Shown here one piece after another: positions 35,600 to 43,544 of a DNA stretch of 64,000 nt (position 1 is the first letter of the stretch; the number at the start of each line of letters is the position of its first letter). This DNA comes from an uncultured Gemmiger sp. (lineage in GTDB: Bacteria; Bacillota; Clostridia; Oscillospirales; Ruminococcaceae): NCBI GenBank assembly GCA_944386225.1, contig CALXAH010000010.1, forward strand, positions 1-64,000. The letters run 5' to 3'. The notes under the pieces were generated by a model. That model worked only from the letters and a program-made list of their open reading frames with translations, ran no database searches and was not told where the DNA came from. The position numbers and the translations under genes are program-made.

Positions 35600-36859
35600 A
35601 TGTTGAAGGAATGGTTCGGCATCAGCGACGCGCTGCTGGCCGTGGATAGGCAGGCGCTGGAACTGTGCGCGCCGGAATTTGCCAAGGTGGACGCCATCCG
35701 CGACCACAACCAGCTGAAGATGCTGCACGCCTTTACCGAAAACCGGGTGGCTGCCACCCATCTGGCGGGCAGCACCGGGTACGGCTATGACGACGCGGGC
35801 CGGGATAAGCTGGACCGGGTATTCGCGGATCTGGTGGGGGCGGAGGACGCTCTCTGCCGGCCGCATTTTCTCTCCGGTACCCATGCGCTGACGGTGGCGC
35901 TGTTCGGCTGCCTGCGGGCGGGGGATACCCTGCTGGCGGTGACCGGCCGCCCCTACGATACCCTGGAAGGGGTCATCGGCATCGACGGGGCCGGGGCAGG
36001 CTTCGGCAGCCTGGCCGAGTACGGCGTGAAGTACGACGAGGTGCCGCTGGTGAACGGCCGGGAACCAAACTGGGAACAGATCGCCCAAAAGGCCCCCGGA
36101 GCCACCGTCTGCCACATCCAGCGCAGCCGGGGCTATGCCAACCGCCCCGCCTTTGATCTGGAGACCATCGGCCGTATTGTAAAGACGGTCAAGGCCGCCA
36201 ACCCGGACGCGGTGGTGCTGGTGGACAACTGCTACGGCACCTTTACCCAGACCGAGGAGCCCACCGCTGTGGGGGCCGACCTGATCGTGGGCAGCCTGAT
36301 CAAGAACGCGGGCGGCGGTATCGCCCCCACCGGCGGCTATATCGCGGGCCGGGCCGATTTGGTGGAGAAGTGCGGCCACCGGCTTACCGCCCCGGGCACC
36401 GGTCGGGAGCTGGGCTGCACCCTGGACACCCTGCGGCAGCTGTATCTGGGCCTGTACTACGCCCCGGGCGTGACTGCCGAAGCCCTCAAGAGCAGCATCT
36501 ACGCCAGCTGCCTGCTGGAGCTGCTGGGCCGTACCGCCACCCCCCGGTACAACGAGCCCCGCAACGACATTATCACCAGCCTGGACACCGGCAGCGCCGA
36601 GGCGCTGGTGGCCTTCTGCCAGGGCATCCAGGCGGGCAGCCCGGTGGACAGCTTTGTGGCCCCGGAACCCTACGCCATGCCCGGCTACGAGAGCCCGGTG
36701 GTCATGGCGGCGGGGGCCTTTACCCTGGGCAGCAGCATCGAGCTGAGCTGCGACGGGCCGCTGCGTGAGCCCTACACCGCCTATCTGCAGGGCGGGCTGA
36801 ACTTTACCGCCACCCGTGCCGGTATCCTGGTGGCGGTGCAGCGGGCGTTCCGGCTATAA
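35600..36859 (+). CDS. methionine gamma-lyase family PLP protein (aluminium-resistance type)
   Basis: 419-residue fold-type I PLP enzyme of the Met_gamma_lyase family, annotated in places as aluminium-resistance protein. Seen: MLKEWFGISDALL, AGSTGYGYDDAGRDKLDRVF, the PLP region HFLSGTHALTVALFG, LVDNCYGTFTQTEEPT and the Schiff-base lysine in VGSLIKNAGGG. The physiological reaction is uncertain; C-S lyase activity is the family guess. Ribosome-binding site AAGGAGAA. Confidence 0.9.
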   Translation: MLKEWFGISDALLAVDRQALELCAPEFAKVDAIRDHNQLKMLHAFTENRVAATHLAGSTGYGYDDAGRDKLDRVFADLVGAEDALCRPHFLSGTHALTVALFGCLRAGDTLLAVTGRPYDTLEGVIGIDGAGAGFGSLAEYGVKYDEVPLVNGREPNWEQIAQKAPGATVCHIQRSRGYANRPAFDLETIGRIVKTVKAANPDAVVLVDNCYGTFTQTEEPTAVGADLIVGSLIKNAGGGIAPTGGYIAGRADLVEKCGHRLTAPGTGRELGCTLDTLRQLYLGLYYAPGVTAEALKSSIYASCLLELLGRTATPRYNEPRNDIITSLDTGSAEALVAFCQGIQAGSPVDSFVAPEPYAMPGYESPVVMAAGAFTLGSSIELSCDGPLREPYTAYLQGGLNFTATRAGILVAVQRAFRL

Positions 36860-36933
36860 AATGTAATATTCTGGCGCTTTTGTCCGTATTGTGAAAAACA
36901 GAACAGCCCTTGCGGGCTAACGGAGGTACGGCG

Positions 36934-38055
36934 ATGCAGCCGAAGGAATTTATTCTCAGAAAAAAGGAACACAAACGATATCTGAATGCCCTGATGCGGA
37001 TGCCCGGCACCCAGCTGCACAAACAGCTGGTGCTGACCCGCGCCATGACCGCGGTGATCTTTGTGGTGATCCTGGCGCTGGCCTTTCTGGTGCAGCTGCC
37101 CGGGGCTCTGCAGGATCCGGGCCGCCTGCAGACGCTGGGCAGCACCACCCTGGTGGAGATCGTTCTGCTGGCGCTCCTGGCCTGGTTCATGCCGCCCTGG
37201 AGCCTGCGCCGACGCCAGATGCGGATGGAAACACTCAACGGCATCAAGGGCGACCGCTTCAAGGAGACCAGCCGCGTCTGGGTGGAGGACGGCTTCTACA
37301 TCCGGCAGACCGGTCAGGCCGCCGCCAACCGGCTGCCGCTGGCCGGGCTGCAGTGGGCCCGGCTGGGGGAGGGCTGCGGCGTGGTGCTGCAGTTTGAAAA
37401 CGGCATGTGCGACTATGTGCCGGTGCAGGCTTTCCACGCCGGATGCCCCGCGCCCGCCTGGTGCCGCTGGCTTATGGAGCAGGCGGACGCCGCCCGGCAG
37501 CAGGATCTGGGCGAGCCCACCCCGCCCGCGGTGACCGACGGGGAAGGGCAGGTCTGCTTTACGCTGGACAGGGAAGAACTGGCCGCGCTGCTTGCCGAGA
37601 TGAGCAGCCTGGTAATGCGCACCGGCAGCTACTGGCGGTTCCTGGCGCCCCAGCTGGCGGCGCTGGTGCTGGTGCTGGCGATGCTGATCCCGCTGGCCTT
37701 TTCCGAGCCGCTGCTGGCGGCGGTGCTGGGGCTGATGCTGGCGCTGGTGGTGGTCATGCGGCTGCCCCCGGTGCAGCGGGCGCTGGTGCGCCGGCAGGCC
37801 AAGCGGCCGGAGCTGGCCCGGTTCCTGGGCCCCCAGAGCCTGACCCTCACCCCGCAGGGGGTGCTGGTGCGCCGGGCGGACGGGGACAGCCTGATCCGGT
37901 ACGAGATGTTCCGCCGGGTGCTGGCGGGCAGGCAGGGGGTCTATCTGGTGATGCGCAGCGGGGTACAGGCCCATGTGATCCCCAACGCGGCCTTTGCGGA
38001 CGAGGACGCCCGGCAGGCGTTTCTCCGTCAGGCGGAGGACATGATCCATTCCTGA
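36934..38055 (+). CDS. membrane protein with duplicated YcxB-like module
   Basis: 373 residues, function unknown. Two similar halves can be seen: each has a pair of membrane segments (about residues 37-60 and 72-92; then about 240-260 and 262-282) followed by a soluble beta-rich part resembling the YcxB C-terminal domain (VWVEDGFYIRQTGQ ... LPLAGLQWARLG in the first, LTLTPQGVLVRRADG ... IRYEMFRRVLAG in the second). The start at 36934 has CGGAGG at good spacing. The internal duplication is inferred by eye. Confidence 0.7.
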   Translation: MQPKEFILRKKEHKRYLNALMRMPGTQLHKQLVLTRAMTAVIFVVILALAFLVQLPGALQDPGRLQTLGSTTLVEIVLLALLAWFMPPWSLRRRQMRMETLNGIKGDRFKETSRVWVEDGFYIRQTGQAAANRLPLAGLQWARLGEGCGVVLQFENGMCDYVPVQAFHAGCPAPAWCRWLMEQADAARQQDLGEPTPPAVTDGEGQVCFTLDREELAALLAEMSSLVMRTGSYWRFLAPQLAALVLVLAMLIPLAFSEPLLAAVLGLMLALVVVMRLPPVQRALVRRQAKRPELARFLGPQSLTLTPQGVLVRRADGDSLIRYEMFRRVLAGRQGVYLVMRSGVQAHVIPNAAFADEDARQAFLRQAEDMIHS

Positions 38056-38076
38056 ACCATAAAGGAGGCAGAAACC

Positions 38077-38583
38077 ATGAACGGAACCGAACTGATCCGG
38101 GCACGCCGCAGCGTGCGGCGTTTCAAGGCAGGGCAGCCGGTGCAGCCGGAACACCTGCATCTGATGCTGGAAGCGGCCATGATGGCCCCCAGCGCCTGCA
38201 ACACCCGCCCCTGGGAGTTTGTGGTGGTGCGCAGCCGCCCGGTGCTGGATTCCATCATGGAACTGCATCCCTATACCAAAATGCTGGCCACCGCGGCGCT
38301 GGCGGTGGTGGTCTGCGGCCGGCCGGACCGGCAGCAGGGCCGCTGCGCCGAGTTCTGGCCCCAGGACTGCGGGGCCGCCATCGAAAACCTGCTGCTGCAG
38401 GCGGTGGAACTGGGCTACGGCGGCTGCTGGTGCGGCTGCTGGCCGGTGGAGGACCGGGCCCTGGCGCTGAAAGAGCGGCTGGGCACCCAGGGCATGCCGC
38501 TGGCGGTGGTGGCACTGGGGGTGCCGGACGAGGCGCCCGCCGCCCGGGGCTTCTACGACCCGGCCCTGGTGCGGGAGATCTGA
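38077..38583 (+). CDS. nitroreductase family protein
   Basis: 168-residue FMN-binding nitroreductase fold. IRARRSVRRFK at residues 8-18 and the MMAPSACNTRPWEFVVV FMN motif are clear; the C-terminal GGCWCGCWPVEDRA region shapes the active site. Short form of the family, probably a homodimer. Substrate unknown. Last gene of the murD run, followed by a strong terminator. Confidence 0.9.
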   Translation: MNGTELIRARRSVRRFKAGQPVQPEHLHLMLEAAMMAPSACNTRPWEFVVVRSRPVLDSIMELHPYTKMLATAALAVVVCGRPDRQQGRCAEFWPQDCGAAIENLLLQAVELGYGGCWCGCWPVEDRALALKERLGTQGMPLAVVALGVPDEAPAARGFYDPALVREI

Positions 38584-38590
38584 CAGAAAA

Positions 38591-38637
38591 AACCGGCAGG
38601 GGGCGCGCTCCGTATGGAACGCGCCCCCTGCCGGTTT
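38591..38637. terminator. bidirectional terminator
   Basis: CCGGCAGGGGGCGCG pairs perfectly with CGCGCCCCCTGCCGG; A-run on one side and T-run on the other. Separates the nitroreductase (+) from the DegV gene (-). Confidence 0.9.
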
Positions 38638-38665
38638 GTATGTGTGCAGTGAAAATGGCGAAGGA

Positions 38666-39514
38666 TCAGCCCTCTTTGGCAAAGAAGGCGATGCCGCAGG
38701 CGCCGGGGCCCGCGTGGGTGCCCACCGCCACGCCGATATGGTACAGCGGGCAGGAGGGCAGTTTCAGGTTGGAGGTCAGGTACCGGTGCAGCGGCTCCGC
38801 CCCTTTGCGGCGGGCGGTGTAGCCCAGCACATAGGGCATGGAGCTGTCCAGCCCGCCCTGTTCGTCCATCAGCTTGAACAGGGCCACATAGGCGCCGGGC
38901 AGGCCGCGGGCCTTGCCGGCCAGCACCACCTTGCCCTCCACCACGCTTACCACCGGCTTGATGCCCAGCACCGCGCCGGCAAAGGCCGCGGCGGCGGGCA
39001 GACGGCCGCCCTTGCGGAAGTATTTCAGGTCGTCCACAATGGCCAGCAGACGCACCCGCTGCTTGGCCTTTTCCAGTTCCTCCACAATGTGGGGGGCGCT
39101 GTGGCCCTCATTCCGCAGCTTCAGCGCCAGCTCCACCAGCAGCCGCAGGCCCAGGGTGGCGTTGCGGCTGTCGATGAAGTGGACATCCTCATACTCCACC
39201 GTCTGGGCGGCGATGCGGGCGCTCTGCAGCGTGCCGCTCAATTCGCCCGAGATCAGGATCACAATGGTGGTGTCCCCGGCGGCCATGGCCTCCTCAAAGT
39301 GGGGGATAAAGGCGTCCGGGCTGGGCTGGCTGGTGGTGGGCAGCTTGTCGCATACCGCCAGCTTGGCGTAAAACTCGTCGGGGGTCTGGTCGATGCCGTC
39401 CCGCAGTACGGTGCCGTCCTCAAAGGTCACGGTCAGGGGAACCACCTCCACCCCCAGGCGGGCGGCCTCGGCGGGCAGGATGTCGGCGGAAGAGTCGGTC
39501 AGGATGCGGATCAT
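38666..39514 (-). CDS. DegV family fatty-acid-binding protein (FakB-like)
   Basis: 282 residues. DegV proteins bind a fatty acid in a buried tunnel and, as FakB, present it to the kinase FakA for phosphorylation and entry into phospholipids. Seen: MIRILTDSSADI (N-terminal phosphate/FA loop), VCDKLPTTSQPSP, VILISGELSGT, DSRNATLG and LKYFRKGGRLP, all family motifs. Ribosome-binding site GAGGAGAACG. It follows the MarR gene by 55 bp on the same strand, so both are probably one transcript; no FakA gene is in the window. Confidence 0.92.
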   Translation of the reverse strand: MIRILTDSSADILPAEAARLGVEVVPLTVTFEDGTVLRDGIDQTPDEFYAKLAVCDKLPTTSQPSPDAFIPHFEEAMAAGDTTIVILISGELSGTLQSARIAAQTVEYEDVHFIDSRNATLGLRLLVELALKLRNEGHSAPHIVEELEKAKQRVRLLAIVDDLKYFRKGGRLPAAAAFAGAVLGIKPVVSVVEGKVVLAGKARGLPGAYVALFKLMDEQGGLDSSMPYVLGYTARRKGAEPLHRYLTSNLKLPSCPLYHIGVAVGTHAGPGACGIAFFAKEG

Positions 39515-39569
39515 AAAGCTCGTTCTCCTCTCAGATTTCTCTTGGTTCAGGCGGGCTCTCCGGCCCGGG

Positions 39570-40052
39570 TCAGGTCGTTTGTTCCGGGGTGTGCTGCCCG
39601 TTTTCTCCGGACAGCTCGGTAAAGAAGCCGTGCAGCCGGGCCAGCGCCTGGCACAGCGCGTCCAGTTCCGGGCCGGTCAGCCGGGTGCTTACCTGATGCA
39701 CCAGTTCTTCGTGGAACCGGGCATGAGCCTCCAGTGCCCGCAGCGCGGGCTCGGTCAGCTGTACCACCACCCGGCGCTTGTCCGGCAGCGGGCGCAGCCG
39801 CACCAGGTATCCCTTGCGCTCCAGCGTCTTGACCGCGATGGTCAGGGTGCTGGCGGTAACCCCCAGCCCGGCGGCCAGCTGCCGCATGGTCACGTCGGCT
39901 TCGCCCTGCTGGCGCACCGCTTCCAGCACGTGCATCTCGCTCACGCTCAGCCGCTTGCCCTCCAGGCAGCGCAGGTTTTCCTCCTCCAGGCGCAGCACGT
40001 CGTTGAATACATTCACCAGAAAGGCGTTGATCTGTTCCTCCTGCCGGGTCAT
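39570..40052 (-). CDS. MarR family regulator, FabT-like
   Basis: 160-residue winged-helix regulator. Seen: LSVSEMHVLEAVRQQG, MRQLAAGLGVTASTLTIAVK (recognition helix), LERKGYLVRLRPLPDKRRVV (wing). Start 40052 has GGAGGGAGACTGCC upstream. The helix sequence and the TTTGA-N3-TCAAA palindromes flanking its own promoter match the established FabT operator of Firmicutes, which controls fatty-acid synthesis. Its neighbour is a DegV/FakB-type fatty-acid-binding protein, which fits. FabT identity is inferred, not shown. Confidence 0.85.
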   Translation of the reverse strand: MTRQEEQINAFLVNVFNDVLRLEEENLRCLEGKRLSVSEMHVLEAVRQQGEADVTMRQLAAGLGVTASTLTIAVKTLERKGYLVRLRPLPDKRRVVVQLTEPALRALEAHARFHEELVHQVSTRLTGPELDALCQALARLHGFFTELSGENGQHTPEQTT

Positions 40053-40072
40053 GGCAGTCTCCCTCCAATCTG

Positions 40073-40085
40073 TTTGAAGTTCAAA
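40073..40085. promoter_or_regulatory. MarR/FabT-type operator 2
   Basis: TTTGAA-G-TTCAAA, a perfect 13-bp palindrome (15 bp with flanking G/C), lying between the -10 box and the ATG of the MarR gene, where a bound repressor would block transcription. Confidence 0.7.
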
Positions 40086-40093
40086 CAATTCCG

Positions 40094-40122
40094 ATTGTAG
40101 CGGCTGTCAGGGCAAAAGTCAA
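40094..40122 (-). promoter_or_regulatory. promoter of the MarR-DegV operon
   Basis: Minus strand TTGACT, 17-bp spacer, TACAAT. Flanked on both sides by palindromic operators at 40073-40085 and 40129-40141. Confidence 0.8.
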
Positions 40123-40128
40123 GGCAAT

Positions 40129-40141
40129 TTTGATATTCAAA
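40129..40141. promoter_or_regulatory. MarR/FabT-type operator 1
   Basis: TTTGATATTCAAA, the same TTTGA-N3-TCAAA pattern, six bases upstream of the -35 box. It also lies 33 bp upstream of the -35 of the divergent DUF3810 gene and might affect it too. Confidence 0.7.
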
Positions 40142-40174
40142 CTATTATTCGCGCATTTTTCACATTCCCGCCGC

Positions 40175-40204
40175 TTGCGCCCGGGTGCCGGGCGCGTCTA
40201 TACT
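40175..40204 (+). promoter_or_regulatory. promoter of the DUF3810 gene
   Basis: TTGCGC, 18-bp spacer, TATACT; 33 bp upstream of the ATG. Confidence 0.6.
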
Positions 40205-40237
40205 GGAAGAAACGGACGAAAAAGGGGAGAAAATCGG

Positions 40238-41338
40238 ATGAACCGATACAAACGGGTTCTGGGCCGTCTGGCCGGGCCGCTGGCCGTGCTGGCAGCAGGG
40301 GCGGCGGCGCTGGCGCTCTTTTGGGGCTTCAGCGGCCATCGGGCGGTGATGAACGCCCTGGTGCAGAAGATAAGCCGCCCGGTGCGCGGCGCGGTAAGCG
40401 CCGTGCTGGATCCGCTGCCCTTCAGCGGCGCGGAACTGCTGATCACCCTGGCGGTGCTGGCCGGGCTGTGGATGCTGGCGGGGGCGGTGCGCCGCGCCGT
40501 GCGCCGTCAGTGGCTGGCGGCGGGGCGCCGGCTGGCGATCCTGGCGGCCGCCGGGGTATGGATCTGGGTGGGGGTCTGCCTGTTCTGGGGGGCGGAGTAT
40601 TACGCCGACACCTTTGCCGAAACCGAGGGCATCCAGGTGAAGCCGGTTTCGGTGGAGCAGCTGGCGGCCACCGCCGAATGGTTTGCCCAGCAGGTAAACG
40701 CCACCGCCTCCGGGGTGCCCCGGGATGAAAGCGGGGACTTTTCGGTAAGTGTGGAGGAGATCTTTGACCGCTGCGAAGGGCTGTACGACGGGGTCAGCCA
40801 GCGGTATCCCAGCCTGGCCGGGCCCCAGCGCAGCCCCAAACCGGCGGTGTATTCCTATATTATGAGCCTGACCGGATTTACCGGGTATATCTTCCCCTTT
40901 ACCGGCGAGTCCACCCTGAACGTGCACTGCCCGGCTGTGTTCCTGCCGGTGACGGTGGCCCACGAGTTTGCCCACCAGCGGGGGGTGGCCCCGGAACAGG
41001 AGGCCAACTACGTGGCGGTGGCCGCCTGTGCCGACAGCGGCGACCCGGTATATGAATATTCCGGCTGGCTGTTCGGATTCCAGCACCTGTCCAACGCGCT
41101 CTGGTCTGCCGATCCGGAGCGCTGGGCCCAGGTGTACGGAACCCTGTGCCCCCAGGCGCTGCAGGATCTGGCGGTGAACAACGACTACTGGGCCTCCATG
41201 GAGGGCCCGGTGCAGGCGGTGGCGGAAAGCACCTATACCGGCTTTCTGCAAAGCTACGGTCAGGAGATGGGCATGCGCAGCTACGGCGCCTGTGTGGATC
41301 TGCTGGTGGCCCGGTGGTGCCCTGCCAGCGCCCGGTAA
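40238..41338 (+). CDS. DUF3810 membrane protein with HExxH metalloprotease-like motif
   Basis: 366 residues. Three N-terminal membrane segments (about residues 12-30, 67-84 and 97-116), then a long extracellular or luminal domain. It contains VAHEFAHQRGVAPEQEANYV, an HExxH site with a downstream Glu as a possible third zinc ligand, the M48-like layout. No substrate is known for DUF3810. Start 40238 has AAGGGGAGAAA at proper spacing. Confidence 0.85.
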   Translation: MNRYKRVLGRLAGPLAVLAAGAAALALFWGFSGHRAVMNALVQKISRPVRGAVSAVLDPLPFSGAELLITLAVLAGLWMLAGAVRRAVRRQWLAAGRRLAILAAAGVWIWVGVCLFWGAEYYADTFAETEGIQVKPVSVEQLAATAEWFAQQVNATASGVPRDESGDFSVSVEEIFDRCEGLYDGVSQRYPSLAGPQRSPKPAVYSYIMSLTGFTGYIFPFTGESTLNVHCPAVFLPVTVAHEFAHQRGVAPEQEANYVAVAACADSGDPVYEYSGWLFGFQHLSNALWSADPERWAQVYGTLCPQALQDLAVNNDYWASMEGPVQAVAESTYTGFLQSYGQEMGMRSYGACVDLLVARWCPASAR

Positions 41339-41361
41339 AAGGTGAAATATGTGGAAACTCC

Positions 41362-41389
41362 TTGTTTTTTATCAGGGGTATGATATAGT
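41362..41389 (+). promoter_or_regulatory. probable promoter of the secreted GH25 gene
   Basis: TTGTTT, 16-bp spacer, TATAGT; a second overlapping TATAGT lies 5 bp on. 47 bp upstream of the ATG. Confidence 0.55.
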
Positions 41390-41436
41390 ATAGTTATCTG
41401 TGAGATTTTACGCGTTTTACATAAGGAGCACCCACT

Positions 41437-43473
41437 ATGCGACATGATTTTTCCCGATACTTTTCCGGCAGCCGGCTGGCCCGTCTGCCCCTGTACAAGG
41501 CGGCGATGGCCGTTTGCTGCGCAGGGCTTCTGGTGGTGAGTACCGGCACCGGCATCGCCTACGCGGCAGCCACGGCCCTTTCACCGGAACCGGTGGTCGT
41601 GCCGGTGGCCACCCCGTCGCCCACGGCCACGGCGGAGCCCACCGCCGATCCGTCTCCCACCCCCAGCCCGGATGTGCCGCTGACCCTGGTGGCCACCGTG
41701 GTACAGCAGGATCTGGGCCTGGAGGTGCTGATGCCCGCCCCCCAGACCGACGGGGAGGAACAGGACCCGGCTGCCAGCCCCGAAACGGAAGCCGACAAGG
41801 GCGACAAGGAAGATATGGTACCCGCCCTGGGCGTTGAGTTTGTGGCGGTAGTGGCCGATGAGGACGGAAAAGAGACCGAGTATCCGGTTGACCCGGACAC
41901 CGCTACCGTGCTGATCGAGGAACTGGATCCGGGCGACTACACCGTATCCCTGGCCCCTGCCGAGGGCTACCAGGTGCCCGAAGCCCAGACCGTGACGGTG
42001 GAAAAGAAAAAGGTCTACAAGGTAGATATTGAGAAGGTTGAGGAAGAGATCGTCCAGGCGGATGAGATCAACGAGGCGGAGGAAGACAACAGCTATGGCA
42101 GCAGCGGCAGCGCCGGCGCCGGCGGCGGTACGCTGACCGATACGGTTTCCTATGCCGAACCCTCTTCCACCACGGTGCCGGTGATGGCCCAGGCCTATGC
42201 CAAGAACGGCAACGTGAACAGCGAAGGCTATGTGTACTACAGCGACGGCTCCGTCAGTCCCTACAAGGCGGTGCTGGACAGCAGCAATACATACATCGTA
42301 AGCCTGAGCCTGGATAAGAATAAGGTTGCAGCGGCTTCCAGCCAGGCCGCGGGCGTGTCCGCCCAGGCGCTGGGCCACTGGTACGCGCCGCTGAGCGGCA
42401 TCCTGCGGGAGGACGATTCCTCTGTGGTGGTGGAGCCCACGCCCGATGGAAGCACCGCACCGGAAGCCACTGTGAGCCCGGATCCCACCGTCACTCCGAC
42501 GGCGGAGCCGACCGCAGAGCCGACCGCTGAACCTACGGCCACCCCGACCCCGGCGCCCACGGCGACCCCGGAGGTGACCCCCACCCCGACCGCAACCCCG
42601 ACCCCCACCCCGACCCCCACCCCGGCGCCTACCCCGACCCCGGTTCTGGACGAGAGCATCGTGGTATTTGACACCGCCAGCAATACGCTGGTTCCCAACA
42701 GCAACTTCAAGCTGACCGCCAGCCAGGTGCAGGTGGGCACCACCACCCAGTATACCGGCTGGCAGACCATCGGCGGCAAGCAGTACTACTACGATCCCGC
42801 CACCCATCAGCCGGTGACCGGCGTACAGGTGATTGCGGGCGAGATGTACACCTTTGGCGCGGACGGCGCCATGGGCGTCAACCGCAAGGGCATCGACGTG
42901 TCCAAGTACCAGGGCGTGATTGACTGGAACAAGGTCAAGGCGGACGGTGTGGAATTTGCCATCATCCGCGTGGGTTACCGCGGCTACGGCACCGGCGCCC
43001 TGGTAGAGGACAGCCAGTTCAAGAACAACATCAAGGGCGCTACCGCCGCCGGCATCAAGGTGGGCCTGTACTTCTACAGCCAGGCTATCAACGAGCAGGA
43101 AGCGGTGGACGAGGCTGCCATGGTGCTGGCTTTGTGCAAGGGCTATCCCATCACCTACCCCATCTTCTTTGATACCGAGAAGGTGGCGGGCGCCACCGGC
43201 CGCGCCGACAACATCAGCGCCGCCCAGCGCACCGCCAACGCAGTGGCCTTCTGCAACGCCATCCAGAGCGCGGGTTACTCCGCGGGCGTGTACTCCTACC
43301 GCGACTGGTTCTACTACTACCTGAACTTTGCCAACATCCAGAAGTACAAGATCTGGATCGCCCAGTACCGCACCACCCTGGACTTCAAGTACCGCTACGA
43401 TATCTGGCAGTACTCCTCCAGCGGCACGGTCAACGGCATCAACGGCCGCGTGGATATGAACATCGGCTACTGA
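41437..43473 (+). CDS. secreted GH25 lysozyme-like cell-wall hydrolase
   Basis: 678 residues. Order: N-terminal signal/anchor (about residues 17-46), a Pro/Thr/Ala-rich stretch, a charged domain with VDIEKVEEEIVQADEINEAE, a beta-rich region, a second long Pro-Thr linker (about 345-405), a choline-binding-type repeat (TGWQTIGGKQYYYDPATHQP, about 445-480), and a GH25 domain at the C-terminus (GIDVSKYQGVIDWNKVKADG, FAIIRVGYRGYG, PIFFDTEK, IWIAQYR, YDIWQYSSSG) with the DxE acidic pair in DTE. It probably remodels the cell's own peptidoglycan at the surface. Ribosome-binding site AAGGAGC. Confidence 0.9.
   Translation: MRHDFSRYFSGSRLARLPLYKAAMAVCCAGLLVVSTGTGIAYAAATALSPEPVVVPVATPSPTATAEPTADPSPTPSPDVPLTLVATVVQQDLGLEVLMPAPQTDGEEQDPAASPETEADKGDKEDMVPALGVEFVAVVADEDGKETEYPVDPDTATVLIEELDPGDYTVSLAPAEGYQVPEAQTVTVEKKKVYKVDIEKVEEEIVQADEINEAEEDNSYGSSGSAGAGGGTLTDTVSYAEPSSTTVPVMAQAYAKNGNVNSEGYVYYSDGSVSPYKAVLDSSNTYIVSLSLDKNKVAAASSQAAGVSAQALGHWYAPLSGILREDDSSVVVEPTPDGSTAPEATVSPDPTVTPTAEPTAEPTAEPTATPTPAPTATPEVTPTPTATPTPTPTPTPAPTPTPVLDESIVVFDTASNTLVPNSNFKLTASQVQVGTTTQYTGWQTIGGKQYYYDPATHQPVTGVQVIAGEMYTFGADGAMGVNRKGIDVSKYQGVIDWNKVKADGVEFAIIRVGYRGYGTGALVEDSQFKNNIKGATAAGIKVGLYFYSQAINEQEAVDEAAMVLALCKGYPITYPIFFDTEKVAGATGRADNISAAQRTANAVAFCNAIQSAGYSAGVYSYRDWFYYYLNFANIQKYKIWIAQYRTTLDFKYRYDIWQYSSSGTVNGINGRVDMNIGY
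42483..42645 (+). repeat. Pro-Thr linker coding repeats
   Basis: Imperfect in-frame repeats encoding P-T/A dipeptides (AEPTAEPTAEPTATPTPAPT and PTPTPTPTP types), a flexible spacer between the surface region and the enzyme. Low-complexity and prone to length change by slippage. Confidence 0.8.
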
Positions 43474-43493
43474 TTTTCCGGCACACACAAACA

Positions 43494-43538
43494 AACGGCG
43501 GGCCCGTTCTCGGCTAGAGAACGGGCCCGCCGTTTTTG
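43494..43538. terminator. bidirectional terminator
   Basis: ACGGCGGGCCCGTTCTC pairs with GAGAACGGGCCCGCCGT, then TTTTT. Serves the GH25 gene (+) and the serine dehydratase operon (-). Confidence 0.92.
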
Positions 43539-43544
43539 TTTTAT

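Noticed and set aside
42483-42645. Short tandem repeats considered as a CRISPR or VNTR array
   Set aside because: Repeats are in frame, have no spacers and encode a Pro-Thr linker of a GH25 protein.
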